From Nonomuraea roseoviolacea subsp. carminata (GTDB lineage Bacteria; Actinomycetota; Actinomycetes; Streptosporangiales; Streptosporangiaceae): DNA of 64,000 nt. The notes under the pieces are model-generated. The model was not told the DNA's origin. It did not search any database and was given only the letters and a program-made list of their open reading frames with translations. Positions within the stretch are counted from its first letter, which is position 1, and each line of letters begins with the position of its first letter. The DNA lies in the NCBI RefSeq assembly GCF_024172185.1, contig NZ_JAMZEC010000001.1:1674001-1738000 (forward strand). Reading direction: 5' to 3'. The position numbers were made by a program, and so were the translations under genes. This document shows, one piece after another, positions 1 through 8,362 of the stretch.

Positions 1-11
1 AGGTCAATGCC

Positions 12-1631
12 ATGACAAGAGTCCTGGTCAGCGGGGCGACCGGCACGATCGGCCGTCCCCTGGTGAACCACCTCGACGACGCGGGCGCCGACGTCCGCAC
101 GGTGACGAGGCAACTGACCGACCCGGTCGCGCTGCGGGCGGCGCTCGACGGTGTCGACGCGGTGTTCCTGCTGTGGCCGTTCGCCTCGGCCGAGGGCGCC
201 CGCGAGGTGCTGGAACTGATCGGGGCCAGGCGGGTGGTCTACCTGTCCTCGGCCGCCGCCCGGCCGCACGAGGTCGAGATCGAGCGCCTGGTCGCCGGGA
301 CCGCCCGGGAGTGGACGGTGCTGCGCCCGCACGCGTTCGCGGCCAACAGCCTGCGGTGGGCCGAGCAGATCCGGGCGGGCGTCGTCCGGCAGCCGTACGG
401 CGACGCGGTGTTCTCCCCCGTCCACGAGCGGGACGTCGCGGCCGTCGCGGCGCGCGCGCTGCTCGACGAGGGGCACCACGGCGCGGTCTACACGCTGACC
501 GGCCCCCGGCCGCTGACCCAGCGGGAGCAGGCGCGGGCGATCGGCGCCGCGATCGGCCGGGAGGTGCGGTGGGAGGAGGAACCCCCGGAGGAGGCCAGGC
601 TGCGGCTGCTCGGGCTGGGATGGCCCGAGCCGGCCGTGGACGGCATGCTGCGCGCTCTCGCCGAGCCCGGCCCGGCCACCGCGACCGTCGAGGAGGTCAC
701 CGGAGCGCCCGCGAGCACGTTCGAGACGTGGGCGAGCGAGCACGCCGCGGACTTCCTCGGCACCATGCGGGCCGCCCGCGTCCACGAGTACGGCGACGCC
801 TCGGTCATCTCGCTGGAGGAGGTGCCGGTGCCGAGGCCCGGCCCGGGCGAGGTGCTCATCAGGGTGGCCGCGACGTCGTTCAACCCCTCGGAGGTCGGCC
901 TGCGGATGGGCCTGCTGCACGACGTGCTCGGCGTCACGCTGCCGCACACGCTCGGCTGGGACGTCGCGGGCACCGTGGTCACCGGGGCGGGCGACCTCGC
1001 CCCCGGCGACCGGGTGATCGGGCTCATCGACGGGGCGGCGGCCGAGTACGCGGTCGCCAAGGCGAGCGTGCTGACCAGGGCGCCGGAGCGGATCCCGCTG
1101 GCGGACGCGGCCGCCGTGCCGGTGGCCGGACTCACCGCGTGGCAGGCGGTCTTCGAGCACGCCCGCATCGGCCCCGGCAGCCGGGTGCTCATCAACGGGG
1201 CCGGCGGCGGCGTCGGGCTGTTCGCCGTGCAACTGGCCAAGCACGCGGGCGCGTACGTGGTGGCGACCGCGAGCCCGCGCAGCGCCGCCGCCGTACGGGC
1301 GCTGGGCGCCGACGAGGTCGTGGACTACACCACCGCTCCCCTGCCGGGCGGCAACGACGTGTTGATCAACCTGGTGGCCGGCGTGCCCGACTCGGTGACG
1401 GTGCTGGCCGAGGAGTTCGTCTCGATCACCCAGCCGATCGAGCACCCGCGCGCCGTCCGGTTCGTGGCCCGCCACGACCCCGGCCGGCTGGCCGAGCTCG
1501 TGGCGCTGATCGACAAGGGCGTGGTGGACGTCACGGCGGAGGCGCGACCGCTGGAGGCCCTGGCGGACCTGCACCGGGCCGCCGAGCGCGGCGCGATCCG
1601 CGGAAAAGTCATCGTGAAGGTGGAGAAATGA
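12..1631 (+). CDS. NmrA-like NAD(P)-binding protein fused to a quinone-oxidoreductase-type MDR
   Basis: A 539-residue protein with two halves. Residues 1-250 are an atypical short-chain (NmrA/SDR-a) fold with the nucleotide motif GATGTIG at residues 8-14. From Met252 a complete zinc-free medium-chain reductase begins (MRAARVHEYGDASV), with the loop GAGGGVG near residue 395. Both halves should bind NAD(P)H and act in the cytosol on small carbonyls or quinones; the substrate cannot be read. No stop separates the halves, so either this is a true fusion or an old gene boundary was lost. The stop overlaps the start of the FMN reductase (ATGA), which implies translational coupling. A weak AGGT lies ahead of the ATG; DNA further upstream is outside the window. 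Confidence 0.85.
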   Translation: MTRVLVSGATGTIGRPLVNHLDDAGADVRTVTRQLTDPVALRAALDGVDAVFLLWPFASAEGAREVLELIGARRVVYLSSAAARPHEVEIERLVAGTAREWTVLRPHAFAANSLRWAEQIRAGVVRQPYGDAVFSPVHERDVAAVAARALLDEGHHGAVYTLTGPRPLTQREQARAIGAAIGREVRWEEEPPEEARLRLLGLGWPEPAVDGMLRALAEPGPATATVEEVTGAPASTFETWASEHAADFLGTMRAARVHEYGDASVISLEEVPVPRPGPGEVLIRVAATSFNPSEVGLRMGLLHDVLGVTLPHTLGWDVAGTVVTGAGDLAPGDRVIGLIDGAAAEYAVAKASVLTRAPERIPLADAAAVPVAGLTAWQAVFEHARIGPGSRVLINGAGGGVGLFAVQLAKHAGAYVVATASPRSAAAVRALGADEVVDYTTAPLPGGNDVLINLVAGVPDSVTVLAEEFVSITQPIEHPRAVRFVARHDPGRLAELVALIDKGVVDVTAEARPLEALADLHRAAERGAIRGKVIVKVEK

Positions 1632-2185
1632 TCAGGATTGGCATCATCCTCGGCAGCACACGGCCGGGACGCAACGGCGAGGCCGTCGCGCGCTGGGTCC
1701 ACGAGCACGCGGTCAAACGCGGCGACGCGCACTACGAGCTGGTCGACCTGAAGGACTTCGACCTGCCCCACCTGGACGAACCGCTTGCCGCGGCCACTGG
1801 CGTGTACGAGCACCCGCACACCCGGACGTGGTCCGACACCGTCGCCGGCCTCGACGGCTTCGTCTTCGTGACACCCGAGTACAACCACTCGATCAGCGGC
1901 GCGCTCAAGACCGCCATCGACTTCCTGTTCGCCGAGTGGCACGACAAGGCCGCGGGCGTGGTCGGATACGGCGTCAGCGGCGGGGTGCGCGCGGCCGAGC
2001 ACCTGCGGCAGGTGCTCGGCCAGGTCAAGGTGGCCGACGTGCAGGCGGGCGTGGAACTGCTGATGCACGCCGACTTCGAGGGCTTCACCGTCTTCAAGCC
2101 CGCCGCGCACCAGGAGGACATGCTGGGCAGGCTGCTCGACCAGGTCGTCTCCTGGAGCACGGCGCTGCGACCGCTCAGAACGTGA
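1628..2185 (+). CDS. NADPH-dependent FMN reductase (flavodoxin-like)
   Basis: A 185-residue protein of usual length for the NADPH-dependent FMN reductase / azoreductase-like family. The phosphate-binding loop LGSTRPGRNGEAV is at residues 8-20 and the flavin-binding PEYNHSISGALK near residue 82. It should transfer electrons from NADPH to FMN or a quinone. The ATG overlaps the TGA of the upstream fused oxidoreductase by 4 bp, so the two form a coupled redox pair, perhaps for quinone or xenobiotic reduction (inference). Confidence 0.88.
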   Translation: MIRIGIILGSTRPGRNGEAVARWVHEHAVKRGDAHYELVDLKDFDLPHLDEPLAAATGVYEHPHTRTWSDTVAGLDGFVFVTPEYNHSISGALKTAIDFLFAEWHDKAAGVVGYGVSGGVRAAEHLRQVLGQVKVADVQAGVELLMHADFEGFTVFKPAAHQEDMLGRLLDQVVSWSTALRPLRT

Positions 2186-2288
2186 CTTCGCCGCTCGGCC
2201 ATGGGAGCCGCAACGGAGTGTCGCAGCCGGCCGGCTTCGACGACTGCAGTCCTACGCTGGATCGCCACGCGCGCAGTAAGGTCCGGGT

Positions 2289-2693
2289 GTGGAGACGACA
2301 CCCCCAGCACCCCGCGTCCTCGTGATCGGCCTCGACCCGTATCGGATCCCCGGCTCCTGGGACCCGAAGCCGGTGGCCGACGCGATCGAGGTCGGCATGG
2401 CACGCTTCGCCGAGCACGGCGTCGGCGTCGAGACCTGTCTGTTCGGCCTCGACGGCAGCGACGACGTGGAAACGCTCGTCAGCGATGCCCTGCGCGCGCG
2501 AGCTTGGGAATGCGTCGTCATCGGCGGCGGCGTGCGGAAGGCCGAGGACCTGCTTGAGTTGTTCGAGCAGGTCGTCAACCTCGTCCGACGACACGCTCCC
2601 GACGCGGCGATCGCGTTCAACAGCAACCCGACCGACACCTTCGAGGCGGCCGCCCGCTGGATCGGCGCTCCCGGGCCGGGCGGTTCCGGCTGA
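2289..2693 (+). CDS. Conserved hypothetical small protein
   Basis: A 134-residue protein from a GTG start. It has a Rossmann-like alternation: VLVIGLDPY near the N-terminus and ECVVIGGGVRKAEDLLELFEQVV in the middle. There is no signal peptide or membrane segment. I do not recognise the family. It stands alone about 100 bp after the FMN reductase and converges on the XRE regulator. The start is supported by codon usage and lack of a better in-frame start. Confidence 0.6.
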   Translation: METTPPAPRVLVIGLDPYRIPGSWDPKPVADAIEVGMARFAEHGVGVETCLFGLDGSDDVETLVSDALRARAWECVVIGGGVRKAEDLLELFEQVVNLVRRHAPDAAIAFNSNPTDTFEAAARWIGAPGPGGSG

Positions 2694-2708
2694 CCAGGCC
2701 GGCGCCTG

Positions 2709-2757
2709 ATGAGACGCCCGGGTTCGAGCCGGCGATGTCAGACCTTGGGCGTCTCAT
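2709..2757. terminator. Long-loop inverted repeat between convergent genes
   Basis: Perfect 11-bp arms (ATGAGACGCCC at 2709-2719 and its complement at 2747-2757) with a 27-base loop. The right arm is the last codons of the XRE gene, so the left arm is an inverted copy of that gene's 3' end. It could act as a weak bidirectional terminator; the loop is long. Confidence 0.4.
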
Positions 2758-3871
2758 ACGAGGAGACAGCTCCAAGATGTTCGCGGGCCTCTCTCACCTC
2801 CGGCACGTTCCGCCATTGAGCCGTTCCGCGCATGATCTCCTGAACGCGCTGATTCACCCGCGCGGATGAGACGAACGGCACTGCCCGGGTGAGCAACGTC
2901 ATGCGATCAGCAGCAAGGCCCGGGTCGGCAGCTCCGATCGCCGTCTGTACCTGCCGACCGATGTACTGGGCACGGAAGAGCGGGGAGTACTCGCCGATCT
3001 CATCCGCCGCCCGCCGGAGAAGGGCGCCCGCCTCCTCGTAACGGCCGAGCCGGTTCAGGCCGATCGCGACATCTCCCACCGTGGCCGCCTGGGCGAACCG
3101 CGACAAGCCATCGACCTGCAACGCCCTTTCGAGGGTTTCTCTCGCCGCGTCGCCGTGCTCGGGTACGCGGGCCAGCGAGCGCCCCAATCGCATGGTGAGA
3201 GAGGCGACGCGACTGGCGGGAAGCTCGGGAACGGCCAGTCCTCGGCGGGCGTACATGATCGCCCTGGCGGTGTCGCCACGATAGAGGGCGACACGACTCA
3301 GGCTCTCGATGGCCCGCGCCTCCGCCTTGGCGTCCGCGGCCTTGCGAGCGAGTTCCAGGGCGAGCATCCCGGTACGCTCAGCATGCACCAGCTTCGCCGC
3401 GTCGTAGAGCACCAGCGTCACTTGGTACAGCAGTTCTGATACGGCCCGCTGAAGCCGGCGGCGAGAGATGTCTGGCACCGCACCTACGTGTGTGACATGG
3501 TTCAGAGCACGGGCTGCAAGAGGTATGCCGCCACATTCGTAGCGGTTTCGGGCAAGGCTCTCGGCAAGCTTGTCCACATAGTGAGGGTTCTGATAAGGAT
3601 TCTTACTGGCAGACGGCACGAATACCAATGCGGCGGCTGTCAGGAATTCCCGGCGTTCCACGGGCTCCTCCGTTGCTGGAGACATCCGTACTTCCCAGCC
3701 GACGCGACCGAGCAACTCTATTGCTCGTCCCATTCGGGTGTCCCTGACGCCACTGGACACCTGACTGACCCATGCCTGAGACACGCCTAACTGTTGAGCA
3801 AGATCGGCTTGCGTCCATCCTCGCTGCGCCATGATCGCTTTGAGAGCGTCGGGGAGCGTGCGAATGTCCAT
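2738..3871 (-). CDS. XRE-family transcriptional regulator with TPR-like C-terminus
   Basis: A 377-residue regulator. An N-terminal lambda-repressor-like HTH lies at about residues 8-62 (WTQADLAQQLGVSQAWVSQV). A long helical, TPR-like region follows (repeated ARxxLERAL / EAGALLRRAADE-type helices) and probably senses a peptide or partner. This layout is common in actinomycete XRE regulators paired with small divergent or downstream genes. Codon 28 is TTA, a rare codon in such genomes. It is divergent from the 149-residue gene at 4024, and a three-half-site GAGCAAT operator lies in the shared promoter, so autoregulation is likely. Confidence 0.85.
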   Translation of the reverse strand: MDIRTLPDALKAIMAQRGWTQADLAQQLGVSQAWVSQVSSGVRDTRMGRAIELLGRVGWEVRMSPATEEPVERREFLTAAALVFVPSASKNPYQNPHYVDKLAESLARNRYECGGIPLAARALNHVTHVGAVPDISRRRLQRAVSELLYQVTLVLYDAAKLVHAERTGMLALELARKAADAKAEARAIESLSRVALYRGDTARAIMYARRGLAVPELPASRVASLTMRLGRSLARVPEHGDAARETLERALQVDGLSRFAQAATVGDVAIGLNRLGRYEEAGALLRRAADEIGEYSPLFRAQYIGRQVQTAIGAADPGLAADRMTLLTRAVPFVSSARVNQRVQEIMRGTAQWRNVPEVREAREHLGAVSSYETPKV

Positions 3872-3889
3872 GACATGAGCGTATAGCTG

Positions 3890-3929
3890 AGAGCAATCTC
3901 ACCTCTATGACTCTATTGCTCTGAGCAAT
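3890..3929. promoter_or_regulatory. Candidate XRE operator with three GAGCAAT half-sites
   Basis: AGAGCAAT (3890-3897) and ATTGCTCT (3915-3922) form a perfect 8-bp inverted repeat with 17-bp spacing. A third half-site TGAGCAAT follows at 3922-3929. The set lies 19-58 bp upstream of the XRE start, in the divergent promoter region. Binding is inferred. Confidence 0.55.
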
Positions 3930-4023
3930 GCCCTTACTGGCGCAAGAAGAAACCCGCCGCGAACATGGCCCCGGTCGTAAGGCACACCGCACTCGGCGTG
4001 CAAAAAGTCGATGGAGGGCGACA

Positions 4024-4473
4024 ATGGCAGCATCGGAGCTGCACAAGGACATCGCGCAGGCTCGTCCACGTGCCTCTCACACCGATCTGGACTCAGTAAT
4101 GCGCCAAAAGAAAGCTCTCGAACGGCTAGGAGACCGCCTCGCCGGCATGGGCGTGAAGACAAGGGTGGTGTCGCGCGTTCGGCTCGTCCTGAGGTCGGGA
4201 AGCGGCACCCTCCGGGATCACATGCCGGGGATCCCGGACTACGAGCAGCCGGTTCTGGAGGTTTACGCCCCGAACCGGCACATGATCGCAAGTGCGGTCA
4301 TCGGTCAACGATCCGGCTCCTACCTGGTCAGCATCCCTGCCCTTGACGATCAGCCGCAAGCGGTCAGAAGCGACGAGGCCAGTCTCAAGGCCATCAGCAT
4401 CGAGATCATGCATGCCTGCCAGGCACTTCCCGGTGGGGCTTCCTCCGTGCCGGCCGCTGAGCGCACCGGCTGA
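4024..4473 (+). CDS. Hypothetical protein divergent from XRE regulator
   Basis: A 149-residue protein starting MAASELHKDIAQARPRA. I chose ATG 4024 because GGAGGG sits 6-11 bp upstream; a longer reading frame from 3928 has poor coding character in its first 32 codons. No recognisable domain. It has an N-terminal basic helix (QKKALERLGDRLAGMG) followed by a mixed beta-rich region around VLEVYAPNRHMIASAVIG. Local GC is lower than the surroundings. It is followed after 7 bp by a short interrupted gene. Position opposite an XRE regulator suggests a small regulated accessory unit (inference). Confidence 0.65.
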   Translation: MAASELHKDIAQARPRASHTDLDSVMRQKKALERLGDRLAGMGVKTRVVSRVRLVLRSGSGTLRDHMPGIPDYEQPVLEVYAPNRHMIASAVIGQRSGSYLVSIPALDDQPQAVRSDEASLKAISIEIMHACQALPGGASSVPAAERTG

Positions 4474-4480
4474 AGCCCCG

Positions 4481-4687
4481 ATGACTCTGACGGAACTCCT
4501 GGAGAAGTACGGCGACAAGTGGGAGTTCATGCCGCTGTACGTCGGCGTCGCGGCTTAGCGGAGGCACCACCTGACCTCCGTCGAACACCAGGCGGGTGGA
4601 CGTTACTCGGTCGTCGGCTTCGACTGCGCCGACCTGGACGAGAAGCTCGCCAGGCAGGTCCGCATCGAGGAGGTCCGTTCCGCTTGA
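4481..4687 (+). pseudogene. Small gene interrupted by an in-frame amber codon
   Basis: The reading frame runs ATG (4481), 25 codons (MTLTELLEKYGDKWEFMPLY...), then TAG at 4556-4558, then 42 more codons in the same frame to TGA at 4685-4687. The part after the TAG still looks like protein (GGRYSVVGFDCADLDEKLAR). As one unit it would be about 68 residues and resembles the short actinomycete proteins that begin LxELLxxxGxxWE and end with a DLDELxAKLA-like helix; that likeness is from memory. Either a pseudogene, a read-through gene, or a sequencing error. Confidence 0.5.
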
Positions 4688-4733
4688 GCTGCGGTCCCAT
4701 CCTCCCGGACGTGCGTGGGCAACGCTCGGGGGT

Positions 4734-4789
4734 GCAGGGGGCCGGGAGGCCCCCTGCCAAGGGGGTGTGGGGGAGCTGGGCTCCCCCAC
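4734..4789. terminator. Double-hairpin terminator downstream of hom
   Basis: Two perfect stem-loops in a row. Stem 1 has 10-bp arms at 4734-4743 and 4748-4757 with a GGGA loop. Stem 2 has 10-bp arms at 4767-4776 and 4780-4789 with a 3-base loop. They lie between the small interrupted gene and the 3' end of hom and could stop transcription from both sides. The rest of 4688-4881 shows nothing else. Confidence 0.7.
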
Positions 4790-4881
4790 TGTCACAGCCC
4801 GAGCCCCGCGCGCGAAGCGCGGCCCTTGCGAGGACCTTGCTGTTGAGCCCCAGACCTGGAGCCCTCGATCCGGGGCCGGGC

Positions 4882-6171
4882 CTAGTCGTCGCCCTCGACG
4901 CGCATCACGCTGGCCACCGCGCGGACGATGTCGAGGTCGCGCAGCGCCTTCATCGTCGCCGTCAGCGCCGCGTCCGTCGCCCGGTGGGTGACGATGACGA
5001 GCTGCGCGTCGTCGCCGTGGCCCTCCTGGCGCACGGTCTGGATGGAGACGTCGTGGGCCGCGAACAGCTCCGCGACGCGCGCGAGCACGCCCGGCTTGTC
5101 GGCCACGTCGAGGGCCACGTGGCAGCGCGTGACCGTCTCGCCCATCGGGTGGACGCGCAGCGAGGCGTACGTGGACTCCTCCGGCCCGCGCGTGCCGGCC
5201 AGGCGGTTGCGGGCCACGGCCACCAGGTCGCCGAGCACGGCGGAGGCGGTCGGCGCGCCACCGGCGCCCTTGCCGTAGAACATGAGCTGCCCGGCCGACT
5301 CGGCCTCCACGAACACCGCGTTGTACGCCTCGCGCACCCCCGCCAGCGGGTGGGTCCGCGGGATCATCGCCGGGTGGACGCGCACGCCGACGGAACGGCC
5401 GTCGTCGGAGCGGGCGCAGATGGCCAGCAGCTTGATGACGTAGCCCATGGCCTTGGCCGAGGCGACGTCGGTGGCGGTGATCTCGGTGATGCCCTCGCGG
5501 TGCACGTCGGCGGCCGTGACGCGGCTGTGGAAGGCGAGCCCGGCCAGGATGGCGGCCTTGGCGGCGGCATCGAAGCCCTCGACGTCGGCCGTGGGGTCGG
5601 CCTCGGCGTAGCCGAGCGTCTGGGCCTCCTCCAGGGCGTCGGTGAAGGACGCGCCGGTGGAGTCCATCTTGTCGAGGATGTAGTTGGTGGTGCCGTTGAC
5701 GATGCCGAGCACGCGCTGCACCCGGTCGCCGGCCAGCGACTCGCGCAGCGGGCGCAGCAGCGGGATGGCCCCGGCGACGCTGGCCTCGAAGTACAGGTCG
5801 CCGTTGCCGGCGCGGGCCGCCTCGTGCAGGGTGGCGCCGTCCTCGGCCAGCAGCGCCTTGTTGGCGGTGACCACGGACTTGCCGCGGTTGAGCGCCGCCA
5901 CGATGAGCGAGCGGGCCGGCTCGATGCCGCCGATCACCTCGACGACGATGTCGATGTCGTCGCGGGTGACCAGCGCCTCGGCGTCGGTGGTGAGCAGTTC
6001 GGGGGCGACGTCCACGTCGCGCTTGCGGCCCAGGCGCCGCACGGCGACCCCGGCCAGCTCCAGCGGGGCGCCGACGCGGGCGGCCAGGTCGCCGTCCTGC
6101 TCGTCAAGCAGGCGGATGACCTGGGAGCCGACGACGCCGCAGCCCAGCAACGCGACTTTCAGCGGTTTCAC
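4882..6171 (-). CDS. hom: Homoserine dehydrogenase
   Basis: A 429-residue enzyme that reduces aspartate semialdehyde to homoserine for threonine and methionine synthesis. The NAD(P)-binding loop LLGCGVVGSQ is at residues 6-15, the catalytic domain has VVTANKALLA and the ADPTADVEGFDAAAKAAIL core, and a C-terminal ACT domain (DVADKPGVLARVAELFAAHDVS) gives likely threonine feedback. GTG 6171 is preferred; a second in-frame GTG at 6192 overlaps the lysA stop. Both starts carry the same GGGGCAGCTGTGAAA context because of a 21-bp duplication. It follows lysA as an operon. thrC and thrB, often next in actinomycetes, are absent here. Confidence 0.95.
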   Translation of the reverse strand: MKPLKVALLGCGVVGSQVIRLLDEQDGDLAARVGAPLELAGVAVRRLGRKRDVDVAPELLTTDAEALVTRDDIDIVVEVIGGIEPARSLIVAALNRGKSVVTANKALLAEDGATLHEAARAGNGDLYFEASVAGAIPLLRPLRESLAGDRVQRVLGIVNGTTNYILDKMDSTGASFTDALEEAQTLGYAEADPTADVEGFDAAAKAAILAGLAFHSRVTAADVHREGITEITATDVASAKAMGYVIKLLAICARSDDGRSVGVRVHPAMIPRTHPLAGVREAYNAVFVEAESAGQLMFYGKGAGGAPTASAVLGDLVAVARNRLAGTRGPEESTYASLRVHPMGETVTRCHVALDVADKPGVLARVAELFAAHDVSIQTVRQEGHGDDAQLVIVTHRATDAALTATMKALRDLDIVRAVASVMRVEGDD

Positions 6172-6201
6172 AGCTGCCCCTTCGGCTTTCACAGCTGCCC
6201 C
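6166..6201. repeat. Direct repeat duplicating the lysA stop / hom start region
   Basis: An identical 15-bp sequence occurs at 6166-6180 and 6187-6201, period 21 bp. On the minus strand each copy reads GGGGCAGCTGTGAAA. The first copy contains the lysA stop; both contain a possible GTG start for hom with the same upstream G-rich ribosome site. The period keeps frame. Confidence 0.85.
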
Positions 6202-7571
6202 CTCAACAGGTCGTCCTCGGTCTCGCCCCGCACGATCACGCGGGCCGCGCCGTCGGCGACGGCGACCACGGCGGGCTTGGGCAGGTAGTTGTAGTTGCTG
6301 GCCAGCGAGCGGCAGTAGGCGCCGGTCGCGGCGACGGCCAGCAGGTCGCCCGGCGCGAGGTCGGACGGCAGGAAGCAGTCGCGGACGACGATGTCGCCGC
6401 TCTCGCAGTGCTTGCCGACGACGCGGCTGAGCATGGGCTCGGCCGTGCTCGCGCGGCTGGCGAGGGTGACCGTGTAGTCGGCGCCGTACAGGGCGGTGCG
6501 CACGTTGTCGCTCATGCCGCCGTCGACGCTCACGTACGTGCGCAGCCCCTCGACGTCCTTGACGGTGCCGACCTCGTAGAGGGTGACGCCGCCGGGGCCG
6601 ACGATCGCGCGGCCCGGCTCGACCGTGAGGCGGGGCACGGGCAGGCCGGCGTCCTCGCACACCTTGGTGACGATCTCGCGCAGGCCGTCGGCGATCTCCT
6701 TGACGTCGGGCGCCTCGTCGTCCTCGACGTACGCGATGCCGTAGCCGCCGCCGAGGTCGAGCTCGGGCAGGACCACGCCGTGCTCGTCCTTGATCTGCAC
6801 GAGCAGGCCGGCCAGGCGGCGGGCGGCCACCTCGAAGCCGGCCGTGTCGACGATCTGCGAGCCGATGTGCGAGTGCAGGCCGACGAGCTCCAGGGACGGC
6901 AGCGCGAGGATGCGGCGCACGGCCTCGGCGGCGGCGCCGGCGCTCAGCGACAGGCCGAACTTCTGGTCGTCGTGGGCCGTGGCGATGAACTCGTGGGTGT
7001 GGGCCTCGACGCCCGTGGTGACGCGGATCATCACCTTGGGCCGCTTGCCGTGCCGCTCGGCCAGGTGCCCGAGCCGGGCGATCTCCTCGTAGGAGTCGAC
7101 CACGATACGGCCGACGCCCACCTCCAGGGCGCGGGTCAGCTCGGCGACGGACTTGTTGTTGCCGTGCATGGTGATGCGCTCGGGCGGGAAGCCCACGCTG
7201 AGCGCCACGGCCAGCTCGCCGCCGCTGGCCACGTCGAGGCCGAGGCCCTCGTCGTGCAGCCAGCGGACGATCTCCCTGCACAGGAACGCCTTGCCCGCGT
7301 AGTGGACGTCGGAGCCGGCGAACGCGGTGACGTAGTCGCGCATGCGCGCGCGCACGTCGTGCTCGTCCAGGACGAACAGCGGCGTGCCGTGCTCGCGGGC
7401 GAGGTCGCGGACGTCGACGTGACCGATCGTGAGCGTGCCGTCGGTCCGCCCGGACGTTCGCGGCCAGATCGCGGGGTTGATCCGGTTGAGGTCGGCGGGC
7501 GGGAGCGGCGGGCGCTCGTGCGGCAGCATCTCGGCGTGCCGGTCCCCTGCGGGATGGGCGAATCGACTCAC
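6189..7571 (-). CDS. lysA: Diaminopimelate decarboxylase
   Basis: A 460-residue PLP enzyme making L-lysine from meso-diaminopimelate. The PLP lysine is in [14 protein letters not shown]. Other family marks are HSHIGSQI, the glycine-rich [11 protein letters not shown], and CESGD near the C-terminal half, which supplies substrate-binding residues across the dimer. I place the start at GTG 7571 ([17 protein letters not shown]), since this N-terminus is usual for actinomycete LysA; an ATG at 7637 would add 22 non-conserved residues. Downstream hom starts at or just after the stop. Confidence 0.94.
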   Translation of the reverse strand: MSRFAHPAGDRHAEMLPHERPPLPPADLNRINPAIWPRTSGRTDGTLTIGHVDVRDLAREHGTPLFVLDEHDVRARMRDYVTAFAGSDVHYAGKAFLCREIVRWLHDEGLGLDVASGGELAVALSVGFPPERITMHGNNKSVAELTRALEVGVGRIVVDSYEEIARLGHLAERHGKRPKVMIRVTTGVEAHTHEFIATAHDDQKFGLSLSAGAAAEAVRRILALPSLELVGLHSHIGSQIVDTAGFEVAARRLAGLLVQIKDEHGVVLPELDLGGGYGIAYVEDDEAPDVKEIADGLREIVTKVCEDAGLPVPRLTVEPGRAIVGPGGVTLYEVGTVKDVEGLRTYVSVDGGMSDNVRTALYGADYTVTLASRASTAEPMLSRVVGKHCESGDIVVRDCFLPSDLAPGDLLAVAATGAYCRSLASNYNYLPKPAVVAVADGAARVIVRGETEDDLLRGQL

Positions 7572-7710
7572 CCGATCGAGGCTATCGGAACAGTCCAGCC
7601 CCCAGGACCGGCTGACCACGTATCGAGACGCGATCACCCCGCAGAAGCTAAATTTTTACGATTCTTCTTCATTTCGCCGGATATTTTGTGATCGCTCCAG
7701 AGGGATCCGG
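7572..7710 (-). promoter_or_regulatory. Leader/promoter region of lysA-hom
   Basis: 139 bp without a gene. It holds a striking AT-rich stretch around 7649-7690 in otherwise very GC-rich DNA, the likely promoter for the lysA-hom operon. I cannot assign firm -35/-10 boxes and see no conserved riboswitch or T-box. Confidence 0.35.
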
Positions 7711-8343
7711 TCAGAGGCGGTCCGGGCCCGGCAGAACGTCCGCCACCGCCCGCGCCAGCCGCACGCGCGCCGTGTGCAGCGGCGCCGGCTCCTCGTCCCC
7801 CACCGGCAGGACCGGCGCCAGCTCGTACGCGTCGTGGTAGGCCATCGCCAGCCGCACCGCGTACGCCGACCACGCGCCTCCCATCCGGTCCCCCTTGGCC
7901 AGCCGCCCGGGCAGCTCGGCGAGGACCCGCAGCACCGCCCGGTCGCGCGGATCGCCGAGCAGCTCCGCCCGGAACCCCTCCTCCGGCACCCCGAGGTCGC
8001 GCGCCCGGCGCCGCACCGCCACGGCCCGCGCGTGCCCGTAACGCACGGCGAAGCCGGGGTTGTCCCAGGTGCGCGGGAAATCGGGCCACGGGTCGGGCAG
8101 GGACAGCGGCCCGACCGTCTCGACCAGCCGCCCGGGCACCTCGACGACGATCCGCAGGAACCCGTTCGGCCGCTCCTCCACGGCCGCCACCCCCTCGACG
8201 GCGCGCGCCCGCGCGGCCAGCCCGGCGGCGGGCACGCCCAGCCGGCGCGCGGCGGCCGACAGGTAGGCGGCCTCGCGCTCCCAGGTGCCCTCGGGGGCCG
8301 GCGCCTCCCCGAGCACCTCGGCCAGCCGCTGCTCAGGCGTCAC
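7711..8343 (-). CDS. ArgS-like DALR-domain protein lacking the catalytic core
   Basis: A 210-residue protein. Residues 1-75 resemble the arginyl-tRNA synthetase N-terminal additional domain (VEGVAAVEERPNGFLRIVVEV). Residues from about 95 resemble the DALR anticodon-binding helical bundle (NPGFAVRYGHARAVAVRRRA). The Rossmann catalytic region with HIGH and KMSKS motifs, several hundred residues in ArgS, is missing. It cannot aminoacylate; it may bind tRNA(Arg) or be a partner or decoy (inference). It lies where argS commonly sits upstream of lysA in actinomycetes, which suggests descent from an argS copy. Confidence 0.75.
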   Translation of the reverse strand: MTPEQRLAEVLGEAPAPEGTWEREAAYLSAAARRLGVPAAGLAARARAVEGVAAVEERPNGFLRIVVEVPGRLVETVGPLSLPDPWPDFPRTWDNPGFAVRYGHARAVAVRRRARDLGVPEEGFRAELLGDPRDRAVLRVLAELPGRLAKGDRMGGAWSAYAVRLAMAYHDAYELAPVLPVGDEEPAPLHTARVRLARAVADVLPGPDRL

Positions 8344-8362
8344 GCCGCCAAGCCTAGGACGC

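Noticed and set aside
173..2185. A 670-codon plus-strand frame over the first gene
   Set aside because: Its first two thirds are a shadow of the fused oxidoreductase; only the FMN reductase from 1628 is real.
4519..6288. Long plus-strand open frame of 589 codons
   Set aside because: Antisense to hom, whose domains are complete; composition is typical of a high-GC shadow frame.
4882..7281. A 799-codon minus-strand frame spanning lysA and hom
   Set aside because: Its first half is out of frame with lysA and has Arg/Gly-rich shadow composition; only the hom part is real.
7572..7710. tRNA or T-box in the AT-rich leader of lysA
   Set aside because: No cloverleaf or T-box core sequence can be found.
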